From positions 62,001 to 126,000 of the forward strand of contig NZ_JANDJO010000003.1 in assembly GCF_024331145.1 (NCBI RefSeq): a stretch of DNA of 64,000 nt, read 5' to 3'. Under the pieces are notes generated by a model, which saw only the letters and a program-made list of their open reading frames with translations, did not search any database and had not been told where the DNA came from. This stretch comes from Shimia sp. CNT1-13L.2. Lineage in GTDB: Bacteria > Pseudomonadota > Alphaproteobacteria > Rhodobacterales > Rhodobacteraceae. Positions within the stretch are counted from its first letter, which is position 1. Every line of letters begins with the position of its first letter. The position numbers and the translations under genes are program-made. Of this stretch, positions 52,703-63,232 are shown piece after piece.

Positions 52703-54708
52703 AGCTGCTCTGCCGGTAGCCAGACCGAGAATTCGGCGCCACCCGCATCGCGGTTGGTTGCGCTGATCAGCCCGCCATAACGCTGGATCAGCGTCTGGCT
52801 GATCGACAGGCCCAGTCCGGTGCCTTCGGCAAGCTTGGTGGTGAAGAACGGATCAAACACCGTGTCCAGCAAATCACCGGGAATGCCCGGGCCGGTGTCG
52901 GCCACACGCAGGCAGGCGCCCTCGATCCCCTCGCGGGTCTCGGTTCCGATCGCAACCGTCAGGGTGCCGTCCTCGCCCATCGCATGAGCGGCGTTGACGA
53001 TGATATTCACGATCACCTGCTGCAATTCGCCGGGATTGATGCGCACCAGCGGCGCATCTGAAAACGACCGCTCAACCGCGATATTGGTCTTGGACAGAAC
53101 GTGGTCGACCAGCACCAGACAATCCTCGGTGACCATCGCCATATCGATGCTTTCCTCGAAGGTGCCAAACTCGGTTGGTCGCGCGAACTGAAGCAACTTG
53201 CCGACAATCGCTTCGATCCGCTGGACCTGCTGATCAATCAGGGCAAGTTCCGTTGCAACGTCGTCACTGCGCTGATCCAGCGTCTGGCGGATCACGTCCA
53301 CGTTGCCCTGAATAACCGCGACGGGATTGTTGATCTCATGGGCCACGCCGGCGGTGATTTCCCCGATCGACGCCAGCTTTTCCGACATCACAAGCTGTTT
53401 GAAGGTATCTTCCAGCTTCTGGTTGGCTTCCTTGAGCTGCGCGGTGCGCTGTTCAACCCGCGTGTTCAATTCACCGGCCCAGGATCGCAGCGCCTGATCG
53501 CGCTCCTGTACCTGATCCAGCAGGGTATCCAGATGTCGCGCAACCTGGCCGATTTCATTGTTCGATCCGACATTGCCGTTGCGGGCAGCAAGGTCTCCGC
53601 GCTCGACCCTTGTCATGGTCTGGATCATGCGCTCCAGCGGCGAGAAGATCCCTTTGGCCATGCGCAGGAAGATCGGACCTGACAAGCCAAGAAGCACAAG
53701 GAAGGCCGCGAGCATGGTGATATAGGCGGCCCGTTTGGCCGCATTGAACGGTGCTTCGAGAAAACCGACATACAACATGCCAACCCGATTTCCGAAACTG
53801 TCGGACAAGGGCAGGTAGCCCGAGATATACCAGTCATTCACCACGAAGGCGCGATCCAGCCAGGTCTTGCCTTCGGTCAGCACCTCGTGGCGCACCACCG
53901 CTGAAACGCGGGTGCCAAGGGCGCGCACGTCCTCGAACAGGCGCACATTGGTCGAAACGCGCACATCCTCAAGGAAAAGGGTCGCGGTGCCCTGACGCTC
54001 GCCGCCTGTGGTGGCGTTCAGATAGACCAGCGCGTTGATGGTATCGATGAAATCAAGGTTGCGGTTCAACAGGATACCACCCACCAGAACCCCGCGCTGA
54101 TCCCCAAGGCCCACGGGGCTTGCGGTATGAACCACCATGCCGCGATCCTCGACCGTGCGCCGAGTCGGAACGGCCGCCACGGTTTCGATCAGGGGAACGC
54201 TGGCACGCTGGGCAAGATCATCCGACAACGCCGTCAGATCTTCGCCAGAGAAAATATCGATTTCGGTCGAGAGGATGCCTGTAGATGCCGCGTCAATCAC
54301 GGGCCATCTGCTGGCAAGAGCACGGGTTTCTTCGACGGGCAGGTAATAGAGAAAATCCAGCTCAAGCGCCTTTTTCTTCTCCATCAGATAGGTGTCGACC
54401 CGCTCGTGTCCGAACTCCAGCTGTCCAAGGAATTCGGCAGAATCCGCAACCCCTTCCACGTTCGCCCCGGTCCGCGCGAGGATGCGAAACAGGTATTGTT
54501 CCGCAATTCGCAGGTCACTTTGAACATTGGCGATCAGGATCTTGTCATAGTCCGCCGTCCAGCGGCTCATGCCCAGCAACAACAGCAGCGGCATCAACAC
54601 CACGAGCGGCAAAAGCGCCAGCGTCAAGAGACGGAGGCGGACCGACTTCACGCGGGAAATCCTTTTGCTTTCGGGCACATGGGTAGAGTGTAGGGAAGGG
54701 GCAGGCAT
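52699..54708 (-). CDS. Membrane-bound sensor histidine kinase
   Basis: This 669-residue kinase has TM1 (about 27-48), a periplasmic Cache-like sensor (about 50-325), TM2 (about 327-350), a HAMP domain, a coiled coil (about 395-440), a dimerisation/phosphoacceptor domain with His457 in GVAHEINNP, and a HATPase domain with DTGPGIP and GTGLGLSIS. It converges on the response regulator with a 4-bp overlap, and they are a likely pair. The signal is unknown; formate or redox state is a guess from location. Confidence 0.9.
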   Translation of the reverse strand: MPAPSLHSTHVPESKRISRVKSVRLRLLTLALLPLVVLMPLLLLLGMSRWTADYDKILIANVQSDLRIAEQYLFRILARTGANVEGVADSAEFLGQLEFGHERVDTYLMEKKKALELDFLYYLPVEETRALASRWPVIDAASTGILSTEIDIFSGEDLTALSDDLAQRASVPLIETVAAVPTRRTVEDRGMVVHTASPVGLGDQRGVLVGGILLNRNLDFIDTINALVYLNATTGGERQGTATLFLEDVRVSTNVRLFEDVRALGTRVSAVVRHEVLTEGKTWLDRAFVVNDWYISGYLPLSDSFGNRVGMLYVGFLEAPFNAAKRAAYITMLAAFLVLLGLSGPIFLRMAKGIFSPLERMIQTMTRVERGDLAARNGNVGSNNEIGQVARHLDTLLDQVQERDQALRSWAGELNTRVEQRTAQLKEANQKLEDTFKQLVMSEKLASIGEITAGVAHEINNPVAVIQGNVDVIRQTLDQRSDDVATELALIDQQVQRIEAIVGKLLQFARPTEFGTFEESIDMAMVTEDCLVLVDHVLSKTNIAVERSFSDAPLVRINPGELQQVIVNIIVNAAHAMGEDGTLTVAIGTETREGIEGACLRVADTGPGIPGDLLDTVFDPFFTTKLAEGTGLGLSISQTLIQRYGGLISATNRDAGGAEFSVWLPAEQL

Positions 54709-54723
54709 ATTGCAATTCTGGCG

Positions 54724-55173
54724 TCACAGCACATCCAGCGAGACCTTGACCCGGTCCATCACGACAGCGGTGGTAAATCGGCTGACGTTGGATTCATCAA
54801 AGAAATGGCGTTGGGTAAAGGCCTCGTATTCCTTGATGTTTTCCACCGCGAGGATCATCACGAAATCTGCCTCGCCAGTGGTATAGTAGCACTGCTGCAC
54901 TTCCGGCGCCTGCCGCATCTTACGCTTGAAGGCGTCCAGATGCGCACGGCTTTCCCGTTCAAGAATGACCTCGACGATGATGGTCATCTCCCGCCCAAGC
55001 GCGCCGGGCGACAGGACCGCGATTTCCTTTTCGATCACGCCGCTTTCACGCAGCCTTTTCAACCGCTTCTGAACGGCCGCAGGCGACAGGTGGACCTCCT
55101 GGCTGATCACGTCGGCAGTAAGGCGGGCGTTGCCCTGAACAAGGCGAAGAATTTCGAGGTCTTTGTCATCCAT
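54724..55173 (-). CDS. Lrp/AsnC family regulator
   Basis: This regulator of about 149 residues has the Lrp helix-turn-helix (DDKDLEILRLVQGNARLT, LSPAAVQKRLKRL) and RAM domain. It is divergent from the M20 gene and so is the probable regulator of the diamino-acid cluster, in the way AsnC/DoeX controls ectoine catabolism. The start is either ATG 55173 or TTG 55212, the latter with GAGGTG upstream; the conserved fold begins at 55173. Confidence 0.85.
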   Translation of the reverse strand: MDDKDLEILRLVQGNARLTADVISQEVHLSPAAVQKRLKRLRESGVIEKEIAVLSPGALGREMTIIVEVILERESRAHLDAFKRKMRQAPEVQQCYYTTGEADFVMILAVENIKEYEAFTQRHFFDESNVSRFTTAVVMDRVKVSLDVL

Positions 55174-55287
55174 GCGCGGAAAATCGTCGCCATCGACAGA
55201 ATTTGCAATCAAATTTCTCGCACCTCGCGCGATATTCGCGCACCATCCGACGGTGCTTGCCGTACCTTAGGCTGGAAAGGAGACCCC

Positions 55288-56436
<1,149 letters not shown>

Positions 56437-56441
56437 GCATC

Positions 56442-57635
56442 ATGCACCCCGCATTCCAAACCGCTCATATCGACCATGTTGCCACGACGCCGAAGGGCGG
56501 TGATGCGGCGCAACGTGTCCTGTCGTCGGATGATTTCGCCCGCTCCTGGCAGGAAATCACCTCGTGGCAGGGGTATGCCCCGTCGCCCCTGGCATCGCTC
56601 GACGGTCTTGCCCGCGAAATCGGCGTGGGGGCCATCCTTTACAAACACGAAGGCCCGCGGTTCGGCCTCGGCAGCTTCAAGGCGCTTGGCGGTGCTTACG
56701 CCGCGCTACGGGTTCTCCAGCGTCAGGTCTCCGAGACGCTGGGCAAAGAGGTATCCCTTGCCGACATCCGCGCCGGACACCATGCCGAGACCTGTGCCGC
56801 GATCACGCTGGTGTCGGCAACCGATGGCAACCACGGCCGGTCGCTCGCCTGGGGATGCCAGCGTTTCGGCGCACCCTGCCGCATCTACATCCACGCCGAA
56901 GTCAGCCAAGGCCGCGCAAAGGCCATGCGCGATCTTGGGGCCGAGGTCATCCGGATTGACGGCGACTATGACGCCTCGGTCGCCCTCGCACGCGATGAGG
57001 CCGAAGCCAACGGCTGGTTCGTGGTGTCCGACACCTCCTGGGAAGGCTACAGCGAGCCGCCGCGCGACGTGATGGCAGGCTATGGCGTGATGACCCGCGA
57101 GGCTTGCGAATCCATGGATCAGGCCCCGACCCATGTCTTCCTGCAAGGCGGCGTCGGCGGTCTAGCGGCCTCTGTGGCTGCGGGCCTGCGCCAATACTGG
57201 GGCGCGGATGCCCCCCGCGTGGTCGTGGTTGAACCCGAACTGGCCGCCTGCCTTTACGCCAGCGCCAAGGCCGGTGAAATGCGGGACGTACAGATCGCCG
57301 AGGAAACCATCATGGCGGGTCTCTCCTGCGGGGAACCCTCGCCAATGGCTTGGGAAATCCTTGAGGATGAAGCCTCCGACTATCTCACCATCCCCGACAG
57401 CATCGTGGCCCCCACCGTGCGTATGCTGGCCCATGCCCCCTATGGCGATGGCGCGCTGGAAGCGGGGGAAAGCGCCGTTGCGGGGCTCGCTGCCCTGATC
57501 GCCGCCCGCCAGAACGCCAGCCTCTCTGCCGCCCTCGGTCTCGATGCCACGTCCCGCGTGCTCCTGATCGGCTCCGAGGGCGTCACCGATCCCGACATCT
57601 TTGCCCAGATCATGGCCGAGGTCGAACATGCCTGA
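56442..57635 (+). CDS. dpaL: Diaminopropionate ammonia-lyase
   Basis: This 397-residue fold-type II PLP enzyme converts 2,3-diaminopropionate to pyruvate and two ammonia. It has the PLP-lysine motif GLGSFKALGGAY (Lys80) and SATDGNHGRSLAWG for the phosphate/substrate site. The match is closer to DpaL than to threonine dehydratase, whose EutB relatives are found in ectoine clusters. It lies 5 bp after the M20 gene and overlaps the M24 gene by 8 bp. Confidence 0.87.
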   Translation: MHPAFQTAHIDHVATTPKGGDAAQRVLSSDDFARSWQEITSWQGYAPSPLASLDGLAREIGVGAILYKHEGPRFGLGSFKALGGAYAALRVLQRQVSETLGKEVSLADIRAGHHAETCAAITLVSATDGNHGRSLAWGCQRFGAPCRIYIHAEVSQGRAKAMRDLGAEVIRIDGDYDASVALARDEAEANGWFVVSDTSWEGYSEPPRDVMAGYGVMTREACESMDQAPTHVFLQGGVGGLAASVAAGLRQYWGADAPRVVVVEPELAACLYASAKAGEMRDVQIAEETIMAGLSCGEPSPMAWEILEDEASDYLTIPDSIVAPTVRMLAHAPYGDGALEAGESAVAGLAALIAARQNASLSAALGLDATSRVLLIGSEGVTDPDIFAQIMAEVEHA

Positions 57636-58788
57636 CACCCCCGCACGCGGTTTTCCCGAAGCTGAATTTGCCGCCCGCACCGCCAGGGCACAGGCGCTGA
57701 TGGCAGATCAAGGGTTGGCTGGGCTTCTGCTGACCACGGAACCCGAAGTGCGCTACTTCACGGGCTTCCACACCCTGTTCTGGCAAAGCCCGACACGCCC
57801 GTGGTTCCTGTTCCTGCCCGCAAGCGGCAAACCCGTCGCCGTGATCCCCGAAATTGGCGCCGCCCTCATGCGGCGGACGTGGATCACCGACATCCGCACC
57901 TGGAGCGCCCCCGCGCCAGAAGATGACGGCATCTCGCTGCTCATTGACCTCCTGTCTCCCTTGCAGGGCGACACCATCGGCATGCTCAAGGGTCACGAAA
58001 CCCATATGCGCATGCCGCTTGGCGACTATGAGCGCCTGATGGCCAACCTTCCCGGCCTGAACGTCGCGGATTGCACGGGCCTTGTCCGCGCCCTGCGCAT
58101 GGTGAAATCCGAAGCCGAGATCGAAAAGCTCTCCCATATCTGCGCCCTTGGCTCAGCCACCTTTGCCCGCGTGCCAGAGATCATCCATGAAGGCATGCCC
58201 TTCGATACAGCCTTCCGCACCTTCCGCCGCGAGGCGCTGGCGCAGGGGGTGGACGATGCGCCCTACCTTGTCGGGGGCGCGGCACCGGGTGGCTATGACG
58301 ATGTGATCTCTCCGCCAACGGCTCGGCCGCTGCAAATGGGTGACATCCTGATGCTGGACACCGGCGCCACATGGGACGGCTACTATTGCGATTTTGACCG
58401 CAACTTCGCGATTGGCTCTGCCGACGACCTGTCCCGCCGCGCCTATGACGTCCTATGGCGCGCCACCGAAGCCGGCCTTGCCGCCGCCCGACCCGGTGCC
58501 ACCTGCCGTGATCTGTTCAACGCCATGCAGAACGTGATCCGCGAAATGGACGATCAGGGGGGGGATGTCGGCCGTCTTGGCCACGGCCTCGGAATGCAAC
58601 TCACCGAATGGCCCTCGCACGCCGCCTTTGACGAGACGGTGATCGAGGAAAACATGGTGCTCACGCTGGAACCCTCGCTTGGCTATGGCGATGGCCGTAT
58701 CATGGTGCACGAGGAAAATATTGTCGTGCGGCAGGATGGTGCGCATCTGCTGACCACCCGTGCGGCATCTGATCTGCCGGTGATCTGA
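57628..58788 (+). CDS. M24 family peptidase-like hydrolase (Xaa-Pro peptidase/DoeA type)
   Basis: This 386-residue protein has a creatinase-like N-domain and the M24 metal-binding pita-bread fold, with ligands in DTGATWDGYYCDFDR, GHGLGMQ, LEPSLGYG and the final E of VHEENIVV. Relatives include Xaa-Pro aminopeptidase, creatinase and ectoine hydrolase DoeA/EutD. Context favours hydrolysis of a small amide or cyclic compound. ATG 57628 is preferred; it overlaps dpaL by 8 bp. Confidence 0.87.
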   Translation: MPDTPARGFPEAEFAARTARAQALMADQGLAGLLLTTEPEVRYFTGFHTLFWQSPTRPWFLFLPASGKPVAVIPEIGAALMRRTWITDIRTWSAPAPEDDGISLLIDLLSPLQGDTIGMLKGHETHMRMPLGDYERLMANLPGLNVADCTGLVRALRMVKSEAEIEKLSHICALGSATFARVPEIIHEGMPFDTAFRTFRREALAQGVDDAPYLVGGAAPGGYDDVISPPTARPLQMGDILMLDTGATWDGYYCDFDRNFAIGSADDLSRRAYDVLWRATEAGLAAARPGATCRDLFNAMQNVIREMDDQGGDVGRLGHGLGMQLTEWPSHAAFDETVIEENMVLTLEPSLGYGDGRIMVHEENIVVRQDGAHLLTTRAASDLPVI

Positions 58789-58797
58789 GGAAGCCAC

Positions 58798-59580
58798 ATG
58801 TTCCGCTCCAAACCCCGCACCCCCGAGATGGACAAGGGTCGCCACCACCGCGCGCGCCTTGGGTTCATCCTGATGTCGACCGACCTTGCCTTCGAGGACG
58901 ATGTCTTTCGCATGGCCCCGCCGGGGGTGGGGGTGCATATCACCCGCCTGCTGACCGAGGACCACACCACCAAGGAAACGCTGGCCCGCCACATCGACAC
59001 CATGGCCGACGCCGCCGCCCGCCTTCAGCCCGATGCCCGCCCTGATGTCATCAGCTACAGCTGTACCAGCGGCTCGATCGTGAATGGCGAAGACCGCGTG
59101 TTCGAGGCCATCCTCGAAGGTGCCCCTTGGACGACGCCAATGACCGTTGTGACTGGGGTGCAGGACGCGCTGCGCACATTGGGGGCAAGGAAGATCGTTA
59201 TCGGCACGCCCTATCTTGACGAAATCAACGAGGCCGAAGCCCTGTTTCTTCAACAGAGGGGCTTTGACGTGCTCGACATTCAGGGCCTCAACCTCTCTAC
59301 CGGCATTGAATTCGGGCAAGTCACGCCTGCCTACTGGAAGGCATTTGCGCTCGAGATCGATCAGCCCGAGGCCGAGGCGATTTTCCTGTCCTGCACCGGT
59401 ATCCGCTCGCTTGAGGTGATCGAAGAGATCGAGCAGGCCGCGGGCAAGCCGGTCATCACCTCCAATCAGGCACAGTTCTGGGCCTGCCTGCGCCTTGCCG
59501 GTGTCGATGATGTCTTGCAAGGGTTCGGCCAGCTGTTCAACAAGACCCGCGCCGATCTCATGGCATCACGAAACCGCTAG
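58798..59580 (+). CDS. Asp/Glu racemase-superfamily protein (EutA/maleate isomerase-like)
   Basis: This 260-residue protein has the two active-site cysteines of the superfamily in SYSCTSGS (N-half) and LSCTGIRS (C-half), with ARLGFILMSTDLAFEDD as the first strand-helix. It is of the EutA/maleate isomerase/arylmalonate decarboxylase branch. It follows the M24 gene by 9 bp. In ectoine clusters EutA is a companion gene of poorly defined function. Both cysteines suggest racemase or isomerase activity. Confidence 0.82.
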   Translation: MFRSKPRTPEMDKGRHHRARLGFILMSTDLAFEDDVFRMAPPGVGVHITRLLTEDHTTKETLARHIDTMADAAARLQPDARPDVISYSCTSGSIVNGEDRVFEAILEGAPWTTPMTVVTGVQDALRTLGARKIVIGTPYLDEINEAEALFLQQRGFDVLDIQGLNLSTGIEFGQVTPAYWKAFALEIDQPEAEAIFLSCTGIRSLEVIEEIEQAAGKPVITSNQAQFWACLRLAGVDDVLQGFGQLFNKTRADLMASRNR

Positions 59581-59637
59581 GTCCTTGCACTTGCCGGGGG
59601 CGCGGCCCACTGTGCCACGGCAACAGGAGGGCAGGGC

Positions 59638-60486
59638 ATGGCGAAACTAAAGGGCATCGGGCTATTGACCGCCGTGGTGATGGTGGCCTTTGCCGCAAAT
59701 TCCCTGCTGAACCGCGCCGCCTTGCTGGATGGCGGCATGGGGCCGTCGGCCTTTTCCCTGATCCGTGTCGGGGCAGGGGTTTTTACCCTGCTGATCCTGC
59801 TTGCCCTGCGTGACAAAACCCTGCCAAAGCCGATGGCTCTGAACCTGCCCACCGTGGCCGGTCTGTCTGCCTATATGCTTGGTTTTTCCTTTGCCTACGT
59901 GTCGATGGACGCGGGCCTTGGTGCACTGATCCTCTTTGGTGGCGTGCAGATCACCATGTTCGCAGGCGCCTTGAAAGCAGGCGAGCGCCCGCCGGTAAAC
60001 CGCTGGCTTGGCATGTTCATTTCACTTGGCGGTCTGGCCTATCTCGTCTGGCCCTCGGACGAGATCACCCTGTCCGCATCCGCCTTTGCCCTCATGTCCC
60101 TCGCAGCCCTGGGGTGGGGGGCGTATTCGCTGATCGGGCGCGGCGTGTCCGATCCCCTGAAAGCAACCGCTTGGAACTTTGTCTACAGCCTGCCGGTGAT
60201 GGCCCTTGCGTGGCTGGCCCTTGGCACGAGCGAGCCTGTGTCCCAACACGGCGTCCTTTTGGCCGTTGCCTCTGGCGCAATTGCTTCCGGCATGGGCTAT
60301 GCGCTGTGGTACAGCGTGCTTCCAAACCTCGGCACGACCGTCGCGGGCCTTGCCCAGCTTTCCGTCCCCGCCATCGCACTGGCGCTGGGCGCGGTATTTC
60401 TGGGCGAGGGCATCACGCTTCACGCGCTGTTGGCGGCTGGTATGATCCTTGGCGGCATCGCTTTCGGCATCGCGCGCCTGCGCTGA
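59638..60486 (+). CDS. EamA/DMT family transporter
   Basis: This 282-residue membrane protein has ten hydrophobic segments in two EamA repeats, typical of drug/metabolite transporters of the RhaT/YdcZ type. AGGAGG precedes ATG 59638. It follows the racemase-like gene by 57 bp on the same strand and may export an amino acid or intermediate. It converges on the LysR gene with a 3-bp gap. Confidence 0.88.
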   Translation: MAKLKGIGLLTAVVMVAFAANSLLNRAALLDGGMGPSAFSLIRVGAGVFTLLILLALRDKTLPKPMALNLPTVAGLSAYMLGFSFAYVSMDAGLGALILFGGVQITMFAGALKAGERPPVNRWLGMFISLGGLAYLVWPSDEITLSASAFALMSLAALGWGAYSLIGRGVSDPLKATAWNFVYSLPVMALAWLALGTSEPVSQHGVLLAVASGAIASGMGYALWYSVLPNLGTTVAGLAQLSVPAIALALGAVFLGEGITLHALLAAGMILGGIAFGIARLR

Positions 60487-60489
60487 TCG

Positions 60490-61383
60490 TCAGGTCAGAT
60501 ACGAGGGCACGTCGATCCCGCTGTCGCGCAGCAACCACCGCGCCACGCGCTTGTTCAGGGGCCGCGACTTCTCAAGGCGAACGGTCGACAACCCGTGCGT
60601 TTTGCCGATCAGCCGTTTCTTGGGAACGATCTCGACCAACTCACCCGCCGCAAGCGCCGCATTGGCAAAGGGCAGCGCGACAAGGCCAACCCCGATCCCC
60701 ATCCGGGTCAGTTGGAGTGTCGAGCCCATGGAGTTTGCCTGGATCACCCGTCCATCAAGGGCGCCGGCATAGCGTGTCGACGCTCGCCACGCCGGCCAGC
60801 TGACCCGTGGGCCTGCGCTTTCGATCAATACGCCTTGGCCCCAGTCCTCACCCACCTCATCACGATAGGCTGGTGTGCAGGCCGCGATCAGCGTCTCTCG
60901 TGCCAACGGCACGAAGGTCGAGGACTTCGCCGCCTCGTAGGCGATCACGATATCATCCCGCTCGGCCTGTCGGCTGCTGGCCTGATAGTCGATGATCAGG
61001 TTCACTTCGAGTTCCGGAATATCCGCCATCAGCGCCGGCAGGCGCGGCGCGATCCAGTGATCGGCGAAGGTCGGCGAATAGCAACGGATCGTCACCACGT
61101 TGCGGCTCTGGCGCGAAAACATGCGCGTGGTGGTTGTCGAAAGAGAATCCAGCGCCTCGTTCACATGCGGAAAATAGGCATGACCTTCGTCGGTCAGAAC
61201 CACGTGCCGCCCCCGCCGCTCGAACAATGCCGCGTTCAACGCCTCTTCCAGCTTCCTGATCTGGATCGAAATTGCCCCTTGGGTCAGGCCCAACTCGTCC
61301 GCGGCTTTGGTAAAGTTCAGGTGCCGTGCCGCGGCATCAAAAGCCGAGAGCCAGGCAAGGTTGATATTCGAATCACGAAGCAT
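60490..61383 (-). CDS. LysR family regulator, GcvA-like
   Basis: This 297-residue protein has a winged helix (about 5-65; FTKAADELGLTQGAISIQIR) and an effector-binding domain. It is closest in style to GcvA/AmpR-type regulators. It is divergent from the peptide-type binding protein gene, across a 280-bp spacer, and probably controls that transporter. Confidence 0.88.
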   Translation of the reverse strand: MLRDSNINLAWLSAFDAAARHLNFTKAADELGLTQGAISIQIRKLEEALNAALFERRGRHVVLTDEGHAYFPHVNEALDSLSTTTTRMFSRQSRNVVTIRCYSPTFADHWIAPRLPALMADIPELEVNLIIDYQASSRQAERDDIVIAYEAAKSSTFVPLARETLIAACTPAYRDEVGEDWGQGVLIESAGPRVSWPAWRASTRYAGALDGRVIQANSMGSTLQLTRMGIGVGLVALPFANAALAAGELVEIVPKKRLIGKTHGLSTVRLEKSRPLNKRVARWLLRDSGIDVPSYLT

Positions 61384-61663
61384 TGAATTGATCCATTAGG
61401 AATTTGTGTGATGGGCATAAAATTTACCGCCCTAGACCGGAAAAATCACGGGTTTGAGTGTGAATGTTTTGTAAAGTCTTGCGAATGGTTTGAAGACGGT
61501 CATGGCTCAAGCCCTTGAAAATAGGGCTTTGGCGGCATCAGACGCACTTCCGCGTCTAACGCAGGGTCACTTTGGACACAAAACTTTTGCAAAGAATCGA
61601 AATTTCGGCGGCAAGGCGCCAACGCCTCCACTCACGCCCCGAAACCTCCCCAAGGGTAGACCC
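61384..61663. promoter_or_regulatory. LysR/ABC importer divergent region
   Basis: This 280-bp region has no gene. An A/T-rich part with short symmetric stretches (CCATTAGGAATTTG and AAATTT) lies near the LysR start. The frame open from 61490 into the binding protein has no signal sequence upstream of residue 59, so it was not used. Confidence 0.35.
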
Positions 61664-63160
61664 ATGAAAAAATCTCTCCTGCTTTCCGCAGCCATCGCCG
61701 TTGCAAGCACCGCGGCGACTGCCGAAACCCTGCGTATCCCGCACGAACTCGGCTATGGCGGTTCGGAGTCCATCGACCCGATTTCGCCCCAGCGCTTCTA
61801 CGAAGCAATCCAGAACGTCTATTCGCGCCTTGTGCGTCAAGGTGACGACGGTCGCCCCTCGGCAGATCTGGCCCTCAGCTGGGAAGCCACTCCTGACGCC
61901 AAGGAATGGACCTTCAAGCTGCGCCCCGGTGTAACCTTCCACAACGGCAACGAATTCACCGCCGAAGACGTGGCCTTCTCGCTGATGCGCACGCAGTCGG
62001 AAACCATCGACAGCCCGACCAAGGGTGTGATGGAAATCATCGACCACGTCGAAGTGGTCGATCCGCTGACGGCCAAGGTTGTTCTGAAGCAGACCCATGC
62101 GGATTTCCCGCTGCTGGTCATGGACTACCGCATCAAGATGCTCGACGCGGAAACCTGCGGCGGTGATCTGGACGCCCTGTGCGAAAGCGGTGTCGGGACC
62201 GGCCCGTTCCAGCTGACTGGCTATGATCCGCTGGGAACCACGACACTGGACCGCTTCGACAATTACTATGGCGGCGCCGCTGGCGTTGAAAAAATGGAAC
62301 TGATCGCCATTGCAGATCAGGACGCGCGCGTTGCCGCCCTGCAGGCGGGCCAGATCGATTTCATCTATGCCCTGTCGGCAGAACAGGTACCGCTGTTCAA
62401 GAACAACCCGAACTTCACCGTTCAGTCGGTTCCGACCGGGCGTTGGGTTGGTCTGGTGATGAACACCACCCTCGAACCCTTCAACGATCCGCGCGTTCGC
62501 AAGGCGATCCGCATGACCGCAGACCGCGACGCACTGGGCAAACTGGTGTACGGCAAGGACGGGTTCATTACCTCCTGTGACCATCCGGTCTGGTCCGGCG
62601 ATCAATACCGCGCCGAGATCGAATGTCCGCGTGACATCGAAGGAGCCAAGGCCCTGCTGGCCGAAGCCGGCTATCCGAACGGCCTGACCGTTGAACTCTT
62701 CGTTTCGGACATCTCGGAAGGTGCCGTCAAAATGGCCGAGGTCCTTCAGAACCAGGCCAAGGATGCGGGCATCACCATCGAACTGGTCCAGGCACCGTCG
62801 GACGGCTACTGGGGCGACGTGTGGATGAAAGAAGCCTTCTTCGCCACCGGTTGGTCGCAGCGTCCTGCGGACCAGATCCTGAACGAAGCCTACCGTTCGA
62901 CCGCCGCCTGGAACGAGACCGCCTGGAACTCGGCCGATTTCGATGCCGGTCTAGACGCTGCCCGTGGCGAGCTCGATTTCGACAAACGCAAGGCGCTCTA
63001 CGGCAACCTGCAAAAGGAACTGTGGGAGAACGGCGGCTCGTTCATTCCGGTTCACCTCAACACGGTACGCGCCTTCTCGTCCAAGCTGGGCGGCATCCAG
63101 CCGGTCGAGGATTTCTCGATCCGCTACGAAGACGTCACCAAGTCGGGCTCGGGGTCTTAA
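61664..63160 (+). CDS. Peptide/nickel-type ABC transporter substrate-binding protein (family 5)
   Basis: This 498-residue periplasmic protein has a Sec signal (residues 1-21, ending TAATA). It has the SBP family 5 signatures: LRPGVTFHNGNEFTAEDVAFS and DPRVRKAIRMTADRDAL. It captures peptides or similar compounds for the permease that follows. ATG 61664 begins the signal peptide. A hairpin follows the stop. It is probably the importer for the neighbouring diamino-acid cluster or a related compound. Confidence 0.92.
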   Translation: MKKSLLLSAAIAVASTAATAETLRIPHELGYGGSESIDPISPQRFYEAIQNVYSRLVRQGDDGRPSADLALSWEATPDAKEWTFKLRPGVTFHNGNEFTAEDVAFSLMRTQSETIDSPTKGVMEIIDHVEVVDPLTAKVVLKQTHADFPLLVMDYRIKMLDAETCGGDLDALCESGVGTGPFQLTGYDPLGTTTLDRFDNYYGGAAGVEKMELIAIADQDARVAALQAGQIDFIYALSAEQVPLFKNNPNFTVQSVPTGRWVGLVMNTTLEPFNDPRVRKAIRMTADRDALGKLVYGKDGFITSCDHPVWSGDQYRAEIECPRDIEGAKALLAEAGYPNGLTVELFVSDISEGAVKMAEVLQNQAKDAGITIELVQAPSDGYWGDVWMKEAFFATGWSQRPADQILNEAYRSTAAWNETAWNSADFDAGLDAARGELDFDKRKALYGNLQKELWENGGSFIPVHLNTVRAFSSKLGGIQPVEDFSIRYEDVTKSGSGS

Positions 63161-63188
63161 GACCTCGCTACTCAACTCCATCAACTTG

Positions 63189-63210
63189 GCGCAGCCCCAC
63201 CGGGCTGCGC
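63189..63210 (+). promoter_or_regulatory. Intercistronic hairpin after the binding-protein gene
   Basis: GCGCAGCCC and GGGCTGCGC form a perfect 9-bp stem around CACC, followed by TCCTTT. Such elements often raise the stability of the upstream binding-protein message relative to the permease genes. Confidence 0.65.
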
Positions 63211-63232
63211 TCCTTTGCATCAAGGGATAGCC

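Noticed and set aside
54805..55287. 161-residue N-terminal extension of the M20 enzyme
   Set aside because: It lies antisense to the Lrp gene and lacks a start signal; AAAGGAG lies just before ATG 55288.
61490..61663. 58-residue N-terminal extension of the family 5 binding protein
   Set aside because: The Sec signal peptide begins at 61664; an extension before it would prevent export and has no ribosome site.
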